Source: Bacteroidetes bacterium UBA4408 (lineage in GTDB: Bacteria; Bacteroidota; Bacteroidia; UBA4408). Taken from it: DNA of 19,506 nucleotides. The DNA is taken from positions 1-19,506 of the forward strand of contig DGQS01000109.1 in assembly GCA_002389785.1 (NCBI GenBank), written 5' to 3'. A program made the position numbers and the translations under genes. The notes beneath the pieces are model-generated. The model did no database searches and was not told where the DNA came from. It saw nothing but the letters and a program-made list of their open reading frames with translations. Below, piece by piece: positions 1 to 6,715 of the stretch (its first letter is position 1; each line of letters opens with the position of its first letter).

Positions 1-2
1 TC

Positions 3-695
3 CTGTATGATATTTCAGATTATTGGTTATCAAAGGATAGTTTTATTCTAACATATAATCACCTTAAAACCCCATCCAATCAGTATTATTTCCAGATAAA
101 TAAATATGACATGCTTGGCAATTTTTTGGGGCACTGGATAACTCATGTCGTTGGAAAAATTGCAAACGATAGTACAATTATTGGCTCCTATAATCATTTG
201 CCTTTAGTTCTAGACACTTTATATTTTGGAATAGAGGATTTTAGAACAGGAGCCTATCATGAGTATACCAGATATGCAAAAAGCGGTGGAATAATAAATT
301 CCAAGGTATTTATGGTTGACCGTAATCAGAATTGCCTGATGGGTGGTCAGCATGATCCCTCTGGGTTTGGTTTTCAGGCCTTTGCTGCGCGATTTGTTAA
401 TCCTCAGATATCCGGTATTGAAGAATTCTTCATTCAGGATGATTATTTTCAAATTTTTCCCAACCCAGCTAGCACTTCGCTAAATCTTCAAATTAAAGAT
501 TTAGGCAATCCTGAATCATCTTTTATAATAAATCTCTATACGGTAACGGGACAAAAAATAGTAACATCTGGTAAGTTCTTAGGTTTCACTATTCAACTTG
601 ATATCAGCGACATCCCTTCAGGGTTTTACTTACTTCAACTTCAGGCAATCTTTAATAAAGACTTTTACCCTTTAAAAAAAATAATTATTTACTAA
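3..695 (+). CDS. C-terminal part of a T9SS-sorted secreted protein (5' end outside window)
   Basis: The frame is open to the left edge (first full codon at 3), so this is the last 230 codons of a longer gene; the ATG at 111 is internal. The final ~85 residues form a type A T9SS sorting domain: an FPNPAS motif, then a strand ending LYTVTGQKI, then SGFYLLQLQ and a basic end with KKIIIY. In this family that domain directs the protein through the T9SS and is normally removed or anchored at the surface. The upstream part (residues like YFGIEDF and GGQHDPSGFGFQAF) is rich in aromatic and beta-prone residues and could be a repeat or propeller region, but I do not recognise a catalytic domain. It is convergent with the CotH gene. 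The sorting domain is certain enough; the protein's function is unknown. Confidence 0.85.
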   Translation: MYDISDYWLSKDSFILTYNHLKTPSNQYYFQINKYDMLGNFLGHWITHVVGKIANDSTIIGSYNHLPLVLDTLYFGIEDFRTGAYHEYTRYAKSGGIINSKVFMVDRNQNCLMGGQHDPSGFGFQAFAARFVNPQISGIEEFFIQDDYFQIFPNPASTSLNLQIKDLGNPESSFIINLYTVTGQKIVTSGKFLGFTIQLDISDIPSGFYLLQLQAIFNKDFYPLKKIIIY

Positions 696-765
696 ATCTA
701 CCTACAAATGAAATCTCCAACAAACATTCTTATGCTCTCACACGCGCCAGTGATTGAAATAATAA

Positions 766-814
766 TTAAACAAAAAGGAAGTTCCCATTTAATTTGGCCT
801 TCCTTTTTGTTTAA
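766..814. terminator. Symmetrical (bidirectional) rho-independent terminator
   Basis: A perfect 16-bp inverted repeat, TTAAACAAAAAGGAAG (766-781) and CTTCCTTTTTGTTTAA (799-814), has a 17-nt loop. The right arm gives a CTTTTTGTTT tract on the + strand, and by symmetry the same tract appears on the - strand. It lies between the stop of the + gene (695) and the stop of the - CotH gene (831), so it can end both transcripts. Confidence 0.85.
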
Positions 815-830
815 ACCGATTTAAAAGTCG

Positions 831-3371
831 CTAAGGCAAATAAACCACTTTAATACTTTTTGAATAGTCTCCGGCGTTTAGTTTTATTAAATAAACATCA
901 GCTGCTAATTTGCTGCTGCCAAAATCCAATTGCACCGTATAAGTACCTGCGTTTTGTTTGGTGCTAGGATTAACCATACTTGTGAGCAATTTACCTTGAG
1001 AGGAATATATACTTAGTTGCACAGCTTGTGCTTCTGCTAATTGGTAAGTAATGGTAGTACTTGAATTAATTAAAGTTGGATACACCGAGAACGAAACTCC
1101 TGATGCTGGCAATGGTTTTACCGATGAAGGATTAATAAAATGAGCAACAATGGTATCGGAATTGGTCAATATTAAATTTGCAGTATCTGATTGCACATTT
1201 GGATTTATTGTTTGGCTATTGGCACTCCAACTTGCAAAATGATAAGCAGTGTCAAGTGATTTAGCAATTATGTTACTTCCAATATTTCCAAAATAAGTTC
1301 CGGTCCAAGGCAAATTTGTTAGGTTAACCGAATTAAACTGCACTGTTCCTGTACCGGCAGGTTGTGCATCCACTGTAAGAGTATGGGGGCCGGTTAAATT
1401 ATAGCAACTCATAAATCCTGTTGTTAAATCGCTGCAACGATTCGTAATAAAGGTGCGCAGTTGAGCCACATTGCTTTTCCACTCGGTGTAAGTTCCCGAC
1501 CAGCGTGTTGAGTGCTGTGCCATTTCAGGGTCAATTAAGTTTTCGGTGCTGTCCAGTTTTGCCAATAAATTTTCGCAACTAAAAGTTGTGTTCCATAAAT
1601 CGAGCATTCGTGTAAGGTAGTATTGGTTAAAACCCGGATTCTGTCGCAAAGCCAATAAAATTCCAATGTGGTCTTGGGGGTCTGAACTTCCATTTAAAGT
1701 TTCCGGATCGCATGGGTCTGCAGCAGAAGAAGTATCAGGAATGTTGGTATAATTAATATAGTGCCCATAAGTTGCATCATTGTCCCAAAGTGTATATCCC
1801 CATTTTAAGTGCGTTCCGCTTGAATCGAGTCCACGCCACCAAGCAGTATTCCAATTTAACCAATCGGAGCAAACAGTAAACATGTTTACAGCAACATAAT
1901 CTACCAAACTTTTCACATCGAGTCGATCGCTAACATACTGAAAGTTGGCAGGATTAGCCATGCTATTTGAAAGAATAAAAGTTCTAAGTGCGCTCCAATC
2001 ATTAAGTGCCGGTTGTCCGCCATATTGCGCCCAAGTTTGTCCCCAGGTTTCGATGTAATACAAATGGTATTTATCTTGTCCATAATAAAATTTAGTATTG
2101 TCATGATCATCCGGATTGTCTCTCAAATCATACACTCCCCAATATTGTCCATTTAAATATACCACACATTTTGAACCACGGCGTGCATCCAAATCGAGCT
2201 TATCTTGTACTGCTACATTGTGAATAAAAGCATCGCGAATGTGCGCACTTCCAATATTGTCGGGATCATGATCGGCAGGATAATTATCGTCGCCGGCTGC
2301 ACGTAAAATTACCCGTTGATAATCGTTGCGAGTTGTTGTATTAAACAGCACCTCCTCAACTGCATGATTGTAGCCCATTTCGTCGCGTGAAACAAAGTCT
2401 AAACTGCGTTGGCTATTGGCCCATGAATCTTGTCCATGACGATTAAATTCGCCATAGCTTTTGGCAGTTAATACTTGTGCATCGTTAAAATATTCAAAGC
2501 TTCCGAATGGGGTAAGGTTCGCATTAATGTTATTGGCCAGCGAGGTTAGCGCACTTGCCGAAATTGACACTACCGGAAGCGTATGATTTACATTTATAAA
2601 AATAGTTTCATAAGCCACAAAACTTGGTAATTTACCTGAAGCAGTATTAAACGCAATGGCCTTAATTACTTTGGTAGATGCAATGGTAATAGGTCCGGTA
2701 TAAATAGGCGAAACCGTTGTTGGCTGTGATCCATCAAGTGTATATCGAATTGTTGCTAATGAGTCGGCACAGGTAATATCAACAGAAATGGCGGAAGGAT
2801 AAAAACCCGGAGCAACACTAAATGAAGGCTTTGCTACATAACCAGCATATTGTGCAGCGGTATTTGAGGCATTGGGGCTCGGAGAAATAAACACTCCCCA
2901 GTTAGCAGCTCCATTAGGTTTACGACCGTATGAATGTCCGAGTTGAGTTTTTTTATGAATATCAACAAAATCAATAATTGAAGCAGCAGCATCAGAAAGC
3001 ACGATGTACTCATGTGTTGATTTGGTTTGTTTAAGGCTGAAATTGGTGTGGTAATTACCAACAATAAACTCGTTGCGACCGGAAGCCCAAAAGCGTAAAA
3101 ATCCATTTGCTGCAATTACAGCAGTGGAGGGAATTTGCCATTTGGTTTTATTAAGTGTGTCATCGCTTAAATAATAACCCCCTAAATTGATCGCACTCGA
3201 AGAGTTATTGTACAGTTCAATCCAATCGTTATAGTCGCTATGATTATCGACATACTGAGATAAATTCGAAGCTGAAAATTCGTTAATTACTATTTGTGCG
3301 CTAACATTGGTGGTGCTTGCACAAAGTATACAGCAAATAAAAAGGGGTGTTAAAAAGGAGAAATACTTCAT
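831..3371 (-). CDS. Secreted CotH-kinase-like protein with lamin-tail domain and T9SS sorting domain
   Basis: The 846-residue protein starts at the ATG at 3371, because a clear signal peptide (MKYFSFLTPLFICCILCAST, then NVSAQ) begins there; the longer frame to 3434 would add 21 unsuitable residues. Domains in order: lamin-tail domain (~26-140, VINEF...DWIELYN), chitobiase/beta-hexosaminidase C-terminal-like domain (~185-258, IRYTLDGSQPT), CotH kinase-like domain (~300-645), a repeat resembling divergent InlB B-repeats (~661-746, TVDAQPAGTGTV and FASWS), and a T9SS sorting domain (~757-846). In the CotH part, HGQDSW, LNGQYWGVYDLRD and LWDNDATYGHY (D530, D532) fit the conserved kinase-fold motifs. 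CotH proteins are atypical protein kinases first known from spore coats; secreted versions with lamin-tail domains are common in Bacteroidota. The substrate is unknown. Strong as a family call, weak on activity. Confidence 0.88.
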   Translation of the reverse strand: MKYFSFLTPLFICCILCASTTNVSAQIVINEFSASNLSQYVDNHSDYNDWIELYNNSSSAINLGGYYLSDDTLNKTKWQIPSTAVIAANGFLRFWASGRNEFIVGNYHTNFSLKQTKSTHEYIVLSDAAASIIDFVDIHKKTQLGHSYGRKPNGAANWGVFISPSPNASNTAAQYAGYVAKPSFSVAPGFYPSAISVDITCADSLATIRYTLDGSQPTTVSPIYTGPITIASTKVIKAIAFNTASGKLPSFVAYETIFINVNHTLPVVSISASALTSLANNINANLTPFGSFEYFNDAQVLTAKSYGEFNRHGQDSWANSQRSLDFVSRDEMGYNHAVEEVLFNTTTRNDYQRVILRAAGDDNYPADHDPDNIGSAHIRDAFIHNVAVQDKLDLDARRGSKCVVYLNGQYWGVYDLRDNPDDHDNTKFYYGQDKYHLYYIETWGQTWAQYGGQPALNDWSALRTFILSNSMANPANFQYVSDRLDVKSLVDYVAVNMFTVCSDWLNWNTAWWRGLDSSGTHLKWGYTLWDNDATYGHYINYTNIPDTSSAADPCDPETLNGSSDPQDHIGILLALRQNPGFNQYYLTRMLDLWNTTFSCENLLAKLDSTENLIDPEMAQHSTRWSGTYTEWKSNVAQLRTFITNRCSDLTTGFMSCYNLTGPHTLTVDAQPAGTGTVQFNSVNLTNLPWTGTYFGNIGSNIIAKSLDTAYHFASWSANSQTINPNVQSDTANLILTNSDTIVAHFINPSSVKPLPASGVSFSVYPTLINSSTTITYQLAEAQAVQLSIYSSQGKLLTSMVNPSTKQNAGTYTVQLDFGSSKLAADVYLIKLNAGDYSKSIKVVYLP

Positions 3372-3677
3372 AAATTGGGTTATAAATAAGTTTGAACTAC
3401 GAAAATAGCTATTTATTTCCTTATAATGAACCAACTGCTACTGTATTTTCAAATCATTTAAAGTTATAGCGCATGATTACTTAACCACTAGGGACACTGT
3501 GAAAAACACAAAGAACACTATTGAAATTACTATATCTGAAATTAGTGATTAAATTAAACTGAACTAAGCTTTTACTGGTTTATAAATTACAAATGTAACC
3601 CTGTTTGTACCTGAAAAATAAACAGAATTGATTAAAGCAATTTTTATGTTTTACTTTGCACAAAGTATTTAACCCCC
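3372..3677. other. Divergent intergenic region between the CotH gene and ribF
   Basis: This 306-bp AT-rich spacer must carry the promoters of two divergent genes. The ribF promoter can be proposed near its right end. I see no exact TAnnTTTG box for the CotH gene; the nearest candidate is a one-mismatch TATTTTCG on the - strand at 3400-3407. A degenerate CAC/AAG-rich stretch lies at 3481-3519. No convincing small gene or RNA is visible. Confidence 0.6.
3627..3658 (+). promoter_or_regulatory. Putative Bacteroidota-type promoter of ribF
   Basis: ATTG at 3627-3630 and TTACTTTG at 3651-3658 are separated by 20 bp. This resembles the Bacteroidota sigma-ABfr consensus (TTTG, 19-21 bp, TAnnTTTG) with one mismatch in each box. 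Transcription would begin near 3665, giving a leader of roughly a dozen bases before the GTG start at 3678. Confidence 0.45.
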
Positions 3678-4607
3678 GTGAAAGTTTACGAGCGATTAGA
3701 AGATTTTACAACCCTATCAAATGCCATTGTAACCACCGGTACTTTTGATGGTGTGCATTTCGGGCACAAAAAAATTATATCACAATTACAATCTATTGCT
3801 ACCGCCAATAAAGGCGAAACGGTTGTGCTAACATTTCATCCACATCCACGATTGGTATTGTTTCCCGATGACAATGAATTACGTTTATTGAATACGCAAG
3901 AAGAAAAAATAGCTTTGTTACGCAATCTTGGGGTGGAACATCTGGTAATTATTCCTTTTACCAAAGAGTTTTCAAGAATAAGTTCGCTCGAGTTTGTGCG
4001 TAGTATTCTGGTAAAACAATTGGGTGCGAAGAAATTGGTAATCGGACATGATCATCATTTTGGCAGAAACCGCGAAGGCAGTTTTGAGCATTTAAAAGAA
4101 TTTGGACCCTTATACGGTTTTGATGTGGAGGAAATACCGGTACAAGACATTGATCATGTTGCTGTAAGTTCTTCAAAAATTCGCCAAGCTTTGCAAAGTG
4201 GAAATATTGAAGTGGCCAACGAATATTTAGGTTATGCTTATAGTATCAGCGGGAAGGTAATAAAAGGGCAGATGCGGGGTCGTACTATTGGCTTTCCTAC
4301 GGCAAATATACAGGTAGATGAGGGGCGCAAACTCATCCCACAAATTGGTGTGTATGCCGTTCGCATTCAGCAGGGCAACCATCACTATCACGGAATGATG
4401 AACATTGGGAATCGTCCAACCGTTGGAGGTGGGGCTTTAAGTATTGAGGTACATATTTTTGATTTTGAAGGTAGCCTTTACGATCAACATATTGCTGTTA
4501 GCTTTGTAGGACGCATCCGTAACGAGCAAAAATTTGAGCACTTGGAAGCACTAAAAGCACAACTTGTGATTGACAAGACCAAGGCCCTGCAACTGCTGAC
4601 AAAGTAG
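3678..4607 (+). CDS. ribF: Bifunctional riboflavin kinase / FAD synthetase (RibF)
   Basis: A cytoplasmic enzyme that phosphorylates riboflavin to FMN and then adenylylates FMN to FAD. The 309-residue length is normal for the family. The N-terminal FAD synthetase domain has the nucleotidyltransferase motif GTFDGVHFGH (21-30, with H27 and H30) and the VSSSKIRQ motif (163-170). The C-terminal riboflavin kinase domain has GRTIGFPTAN (201-210), GVYAVRI (224-230), MNIGNRPTV (241-249) and the EVHIFDF segment with the expected catalytic Glu (E257). The start is a GTG codon; it gives the usual N-terminus of Bacteroidota RibF (MKVYxxxxxF...), and no better ATG exists. It is transcribed alone and ends 6 bp from the convergent ArsC-family gene. 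Very confident. Confidence 0.97.
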   Translation: MKVYERLEDFTTLSNAIVTTGTFDGVHFGHKKIISQLQSIATANKGETVVLTFHPHPRLVLFPDDNELRLLNTQEEKIALLRNLGVEHLVIIPFTKEFSRISSLEFVRSILVKQLGAKKLVIGHDHHFGRNREGSFEHLKEFGPLYGFDVEEIPVQDIDHVAVSSSKIRQALQSGNIEVANEYLGYAYSISGKVIKGQMRGRTIGFPTANIQVDEGRKLIPQIGVYAVRIQQGNHHYHGMMNIGNRPTVGGGALSIEVHIFDFEGSLYDQHIAVSFVGRIRNEQKFEHLEALKAQLVIDKTKALQLLTK

Positions 4608-4613
4608 AAAGAA

Positions 4614-4970
4614 TTATTTCTTTGATAGCTCCGATTTCAAAGCTTCAACTGTTGCTTTCGTATTGCCTACAAATATTTTTTTTCCAAGTATAGCTACAGG
4701 TCGCTTTAAAAAAGTGTATTCTTCCAATATGTATTTTCGGTAATCAGCCTCAGTTAATTTTCTTTCATTGAGTTTTAACGCGCGGTATTTAAGGGCTATT
4801 CGGCTAAACAAGGCTTCATAGGAACCGGTCAACTTAGCCATTTCATCTAACTGTACTGCTGTAATTGCTTCGGTTTTAATGTCCTGTAAAAGCACATTCT
4901 TAGCGGGTTTTACTTCCTTTAATATGCGTTGGCAAGTAGTACAATTGGCAAGGTGATAAATTTTTTTCAT
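4614..4970 (-). CDS. ArsC/Spx-family thioredoxin-fold protein
   Basis: This 118-residue protein has the length and layout of the ArsC/Spx/YffB family. The N-terminus reads KKIYHLANCTTCQ, placing a CxxC pair (C10, C13) at the start of the first helix, where arsenate reductases have the catalytic Cys and Spx has its redox switch. The conserved Arg-Pro of the family is present in FLKRPVAIL (R90, P91), followed by GKKIFVG. Possible roles are glutathione-type arsenate reductase, or a redox-responsive regulator like Spx. No arsenic genes are nearby, so I would not name it arsC. It overlaps nothing, and its stop faces the ribF stop. No strong promoter box is visible upstream. The family call is firm, the role open. 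Confidence 0.9.
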   Translation of the reverse strand: MKKIYHLANCTTCQRILKEVKPAKNVLLQDIKTEAITAVQLDEMAKLTGSYEALFSRIALKYRALKLNERKLTEADYRKYILEEYTFLKRPVAILGKKIFVGNTKATVEALKSELSKK

Positions 4971-5078
4971 TGTGTTTATTTAAATTAACTCATAGCAAAA
5001 ACACAAGTATCGTGTATTTTGTTTTCTTTGTGAAAATTATTTAGCCTTACAACTATTAATTAATCGAAATCGAATTGC

Positions 5079-6155
5079 ATGTCGGGAAAAGCGAGCGAAT
5101 TACTCAATATGGTAAAACCAAGCAAATTGCTTGTGCCAATTGTATTGGGATTAGGTGCTGCCAGTTACATGTTGTTTCGAAATTTTGACAGCAGTGCTTT
5201 TGATAAAGTAAGCTGGACTTTTTATACTTCACTGTGGTTGTTGCTTGCACTGTGTATGGTGGTAGTGCGCGATTTTGCCTACATGTGGCGCATTCGTATA
5301 CTAACCGATTCAGAACTAAATTGGCGTAAATGTTTTGAAGTAATTATGCTTTGGGAATTTGCTTCAGCTATAGCTCCTGCAATACTTGGCGGAGGTTTTG
5401 CATTTGCCATTTTGATTATCAACAAAGAAAAAATTTCCTTTGGAAAGAGTATTTCGGTGGTGATGTTCACCTCTTTTTTAGATGGATTATTTTTTGCACT
5501 AGTGGCTCCTTTGGTTTATTTCATTGCAGGACGCGAAGGACTATTTTCAAACCTCGATAGTGCTGCTGCCCAACAACTATCGCACGGTAACGAATTATAC
5601 TATACTTTTTGGTTTATTTATTTTGCCATACTCGCCTATAAACTAGTAATAGCCTATGCATTATTTGTAAATGCACATGCAGTTAAGCATTTTTTGGTGC
5701 GCTTATTTTCATTTAAATTTTTGCACAAATGGAAACACCAAGCTGTTGAAACCGGTGAAGAAATGGTTATAGCCGCCAAACAACTAAAAGGTAAAAATTT
5801 AAACTATTGGTTAACTTCTTTTTTTGCCACCTGTTTAAGTTGGTCGGCGCGTTTCATTATTATTAATTGCATCATTATGGCATTTAGCAGCATACATTTT
5901 GATCATTTTTTGCTGTATGCTCGTCAGGTAGTTATGGGCATATTAATGATTGGAAGTCCTACACCTGGCGGTTCGGGGGTTGCTGAGCTGATGTTTAAAA
6001 ATTTTCTTGGGGAGTTTATTGACAACAAAACGCTAACCTCGTCACTTGCGCTTTTATGGCGTTTAATTAGCTATTATCCGTATTTATTTATTGGAGCAAT
6101 TGTACTTCCACGTTGGGTGAATCGTGTTTTTAAAAAAGATGAATTACTAAAATAA
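5079..6155 (+). CDS. Lysylphosphatidylglycerol synthase TM-region / UPF0104 family membrane protein
   Basis: A 358-residue integral membrane protein with about eight hydrophobic helices (near residues 18-33, 50-66, 95-114, 125-149, 175-197, 245-270, 282-295 and 322-345). The family signature SPTPGGSGVAE (293-303) and the first-half motif AIAPAILGGGFAFA (97-110) match the LPG_synthase_TM (UPF0104, YbhN-like) family. These domains are thought to flip or transport lipids or lipid-linked sugars; here the soluble aminoacyl-transferase half of MprF is absent, so a lipid-translocating or envelope function is more likely than lysyl-PG synthesis. It is divergent from the ArsC-family gene (108-bp spacer) and 38 bp upstream of the metal-cluster start, which has its own promoter box. 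The family is confident; the substrate is unknown. Confidence 0.92.
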   Translation: MSGKASELLNMVKPSKLLVPIVLGLGAASYMLFRNFDSSAFDKVSWTFYTSLWLLLALCMVVVRDFAYMWRIRILTDSELNWRKCFEVIMLWEFASAIAPAILGGGFAFAILIINKEKISFGKSISVVMFTSFLDGLFFALVAPLVYFIAGREGLFSNLDSAAAQQLSHGNELYYTFWFIYFAILAYKLVIAYALFVNAHAVKHFLVRLFSFKFLHKWKHQAVETGEEMVIAAKQLKGKNLNYWLTSFFATCLSWSARFIIINCIIMAFSSIHFDHFLLYARQVVMGILMIGSPTPGGSGVAELMFKNFLGEFIDNKTLTSSLALLWRLISYYPYLFIGAIVLPRWVNRVFKKDELLK

Positions 6156-6179
6156 TCGGGTAATTCGTTCCAATTTTTG

Positions 6180-6187
6180 TACTTTTG
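6180..6187 (+). promoter_or_regulatory. Exact TAnnTTTG -7 box directly before the metal-handling cluster
   Basis: TACTTTTG matches the Bacteroidota -7 consensus exactly and ends 6 bases before the ATG at 6194. Transcription from such a box usually begins a few bases downstream, so the message would have almost no leader. No good -33 TTTG is visible at the usual distance, so the site is either weak or activator-dependent. Confidence 0.55.
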
Positions 6188-6193
6188 TGGTAC

Positions 6194-6589
6194 ATGAAAT
6201 CCTTTTGTAAAGCTTCCTTTTTACTTTTAATGGCAGTAGCTATACTTGCTTCATCAACAGGTATAACCCTGTTTAAAATGGTGTGCGACAAAAGTGGAAA
6301 GGAATTTATTTCACTCCAACAATTAGACGATTGTTGTGCAGACAAAGCACACAGTGAGACGGAGATCAGTAAAAAGTGTTGCGATATCTCTTCGCAAACA
6401 TTTAAGCTTTATTTACTACAAAAATCAGAGTGGAAAACTCCTCTATTTATTTTACAGGCAACTGAACTTGCTTATGTATCGTTAAGTTTAGTTTCTCTCC
6501 CTTCTTACTCCTGCGCTAAATTACCATTCGCCTCGCCCCCTCTGTATGGAAGGCAATTGCTGCATAATATTTCTAAATTATTGATTTGA
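6194..6589 (+). CDS. Small Cys-pair envelope protein (HYC_CC_PP-family-like)
   Basis: 131 residues from the ATG at 6194; a TTG start at 6185 would lie inside the -7 box and is rejected. An N-terminal signal or anchor (about 5-25) is followed by a single Cys in FKMVCDKSGK (C31), two Cys pairs (C47-C48 in DDCC, C62-C63 in KKCC), and a C-terminal ASPPLYGRQLL segment. This order, Cys then CC then PP with a final hydrophobic tail, matches the Bacteroidota family called HYC_CC_PP, although the first motif here is MVC instead of HYC. Such proteins usually sit beside TonB receptors and HMA-domain genes, as here. The Cys pairs suggest soft-metal (copper-like) binding in the periplasm; this is inference. 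It is the first gene of the cluster. Confidence 0.8.
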   Translation: MKSFCKASFLLLMAVAILASSTGITLFKMVCDKSGKEFISLQQLDDCCADKAHSETEISKKCCDISSQTFKLYLLQKSEWKTPLFILQATELAYVSLSLVSLPSYSCAKLPFASPPLYGRQLLHNISKLLI

Positions 6590-6658
6590 TTTAAGCGGAT
6601 AGTGTTTCAACTATTATCTCTAGATGAACAAATGCTATCCTCATTTAAAAGAAACAAG

Positions 6659-6685
6659 GTGAATGAAACAATTTTCATTCATCAC
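6659..6685 (+). promoter_or_regulatory. Hairpin in the leader before the TonB receptor gene
   Basis: GAATGAAA (6661-6668) and TTTCATTC (6673-6680) form an 8-bp stem with a CAAT loop. GTG and CAC outside it can extend the stem past a 2-nt AT bulge (6681-6682), and TTTTAAAT follows. It lies 30 bp before the receptor start. It could be a weak attenuator, a processing site or an operator dyad; the U-tract is too short for a confident terminator. Confidence 0.35.
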
Positions 6686-6715
6686 TTTTAAATCAAAATC
6701 AATACTGATAATACA

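Noticed and set aside
3372..3434. Longer start for the CotH gene at 3434
   Set aside because: It would put 21 polar residues before a clear signal peptide that begins at the ATG at 3371.
4608..4623. AAAGAA/TTCTTT hairpin between ribF and the ArsC-family gene as a terminator
   Set aside because: Six A/T-rich pairs with a 4-nt loop and no flanking tract are too weak, and the stem covers the stop of the ArsC-family gene.
4614..4970. Naming the thioredoxin-fold gene arsC with an arsenic-resistance role
   Set aside because: No arsenic transporter or regulator is nearby, and the CxxC form is equally compatible with an Spx-like redox regulator.
6185..6193. TTG start for the Cys-pair protein
   Set aside because: The codon overlaps the exact TAnnTTTG promoter box; the ATG at 6194 begins a good signal sequence.
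6599..6615. ATAGT/ACTAT dyad after the Cys-pair gene
   Set aside because: Only five pairs, no T-tract; expected by chance in AT-rich DNA.
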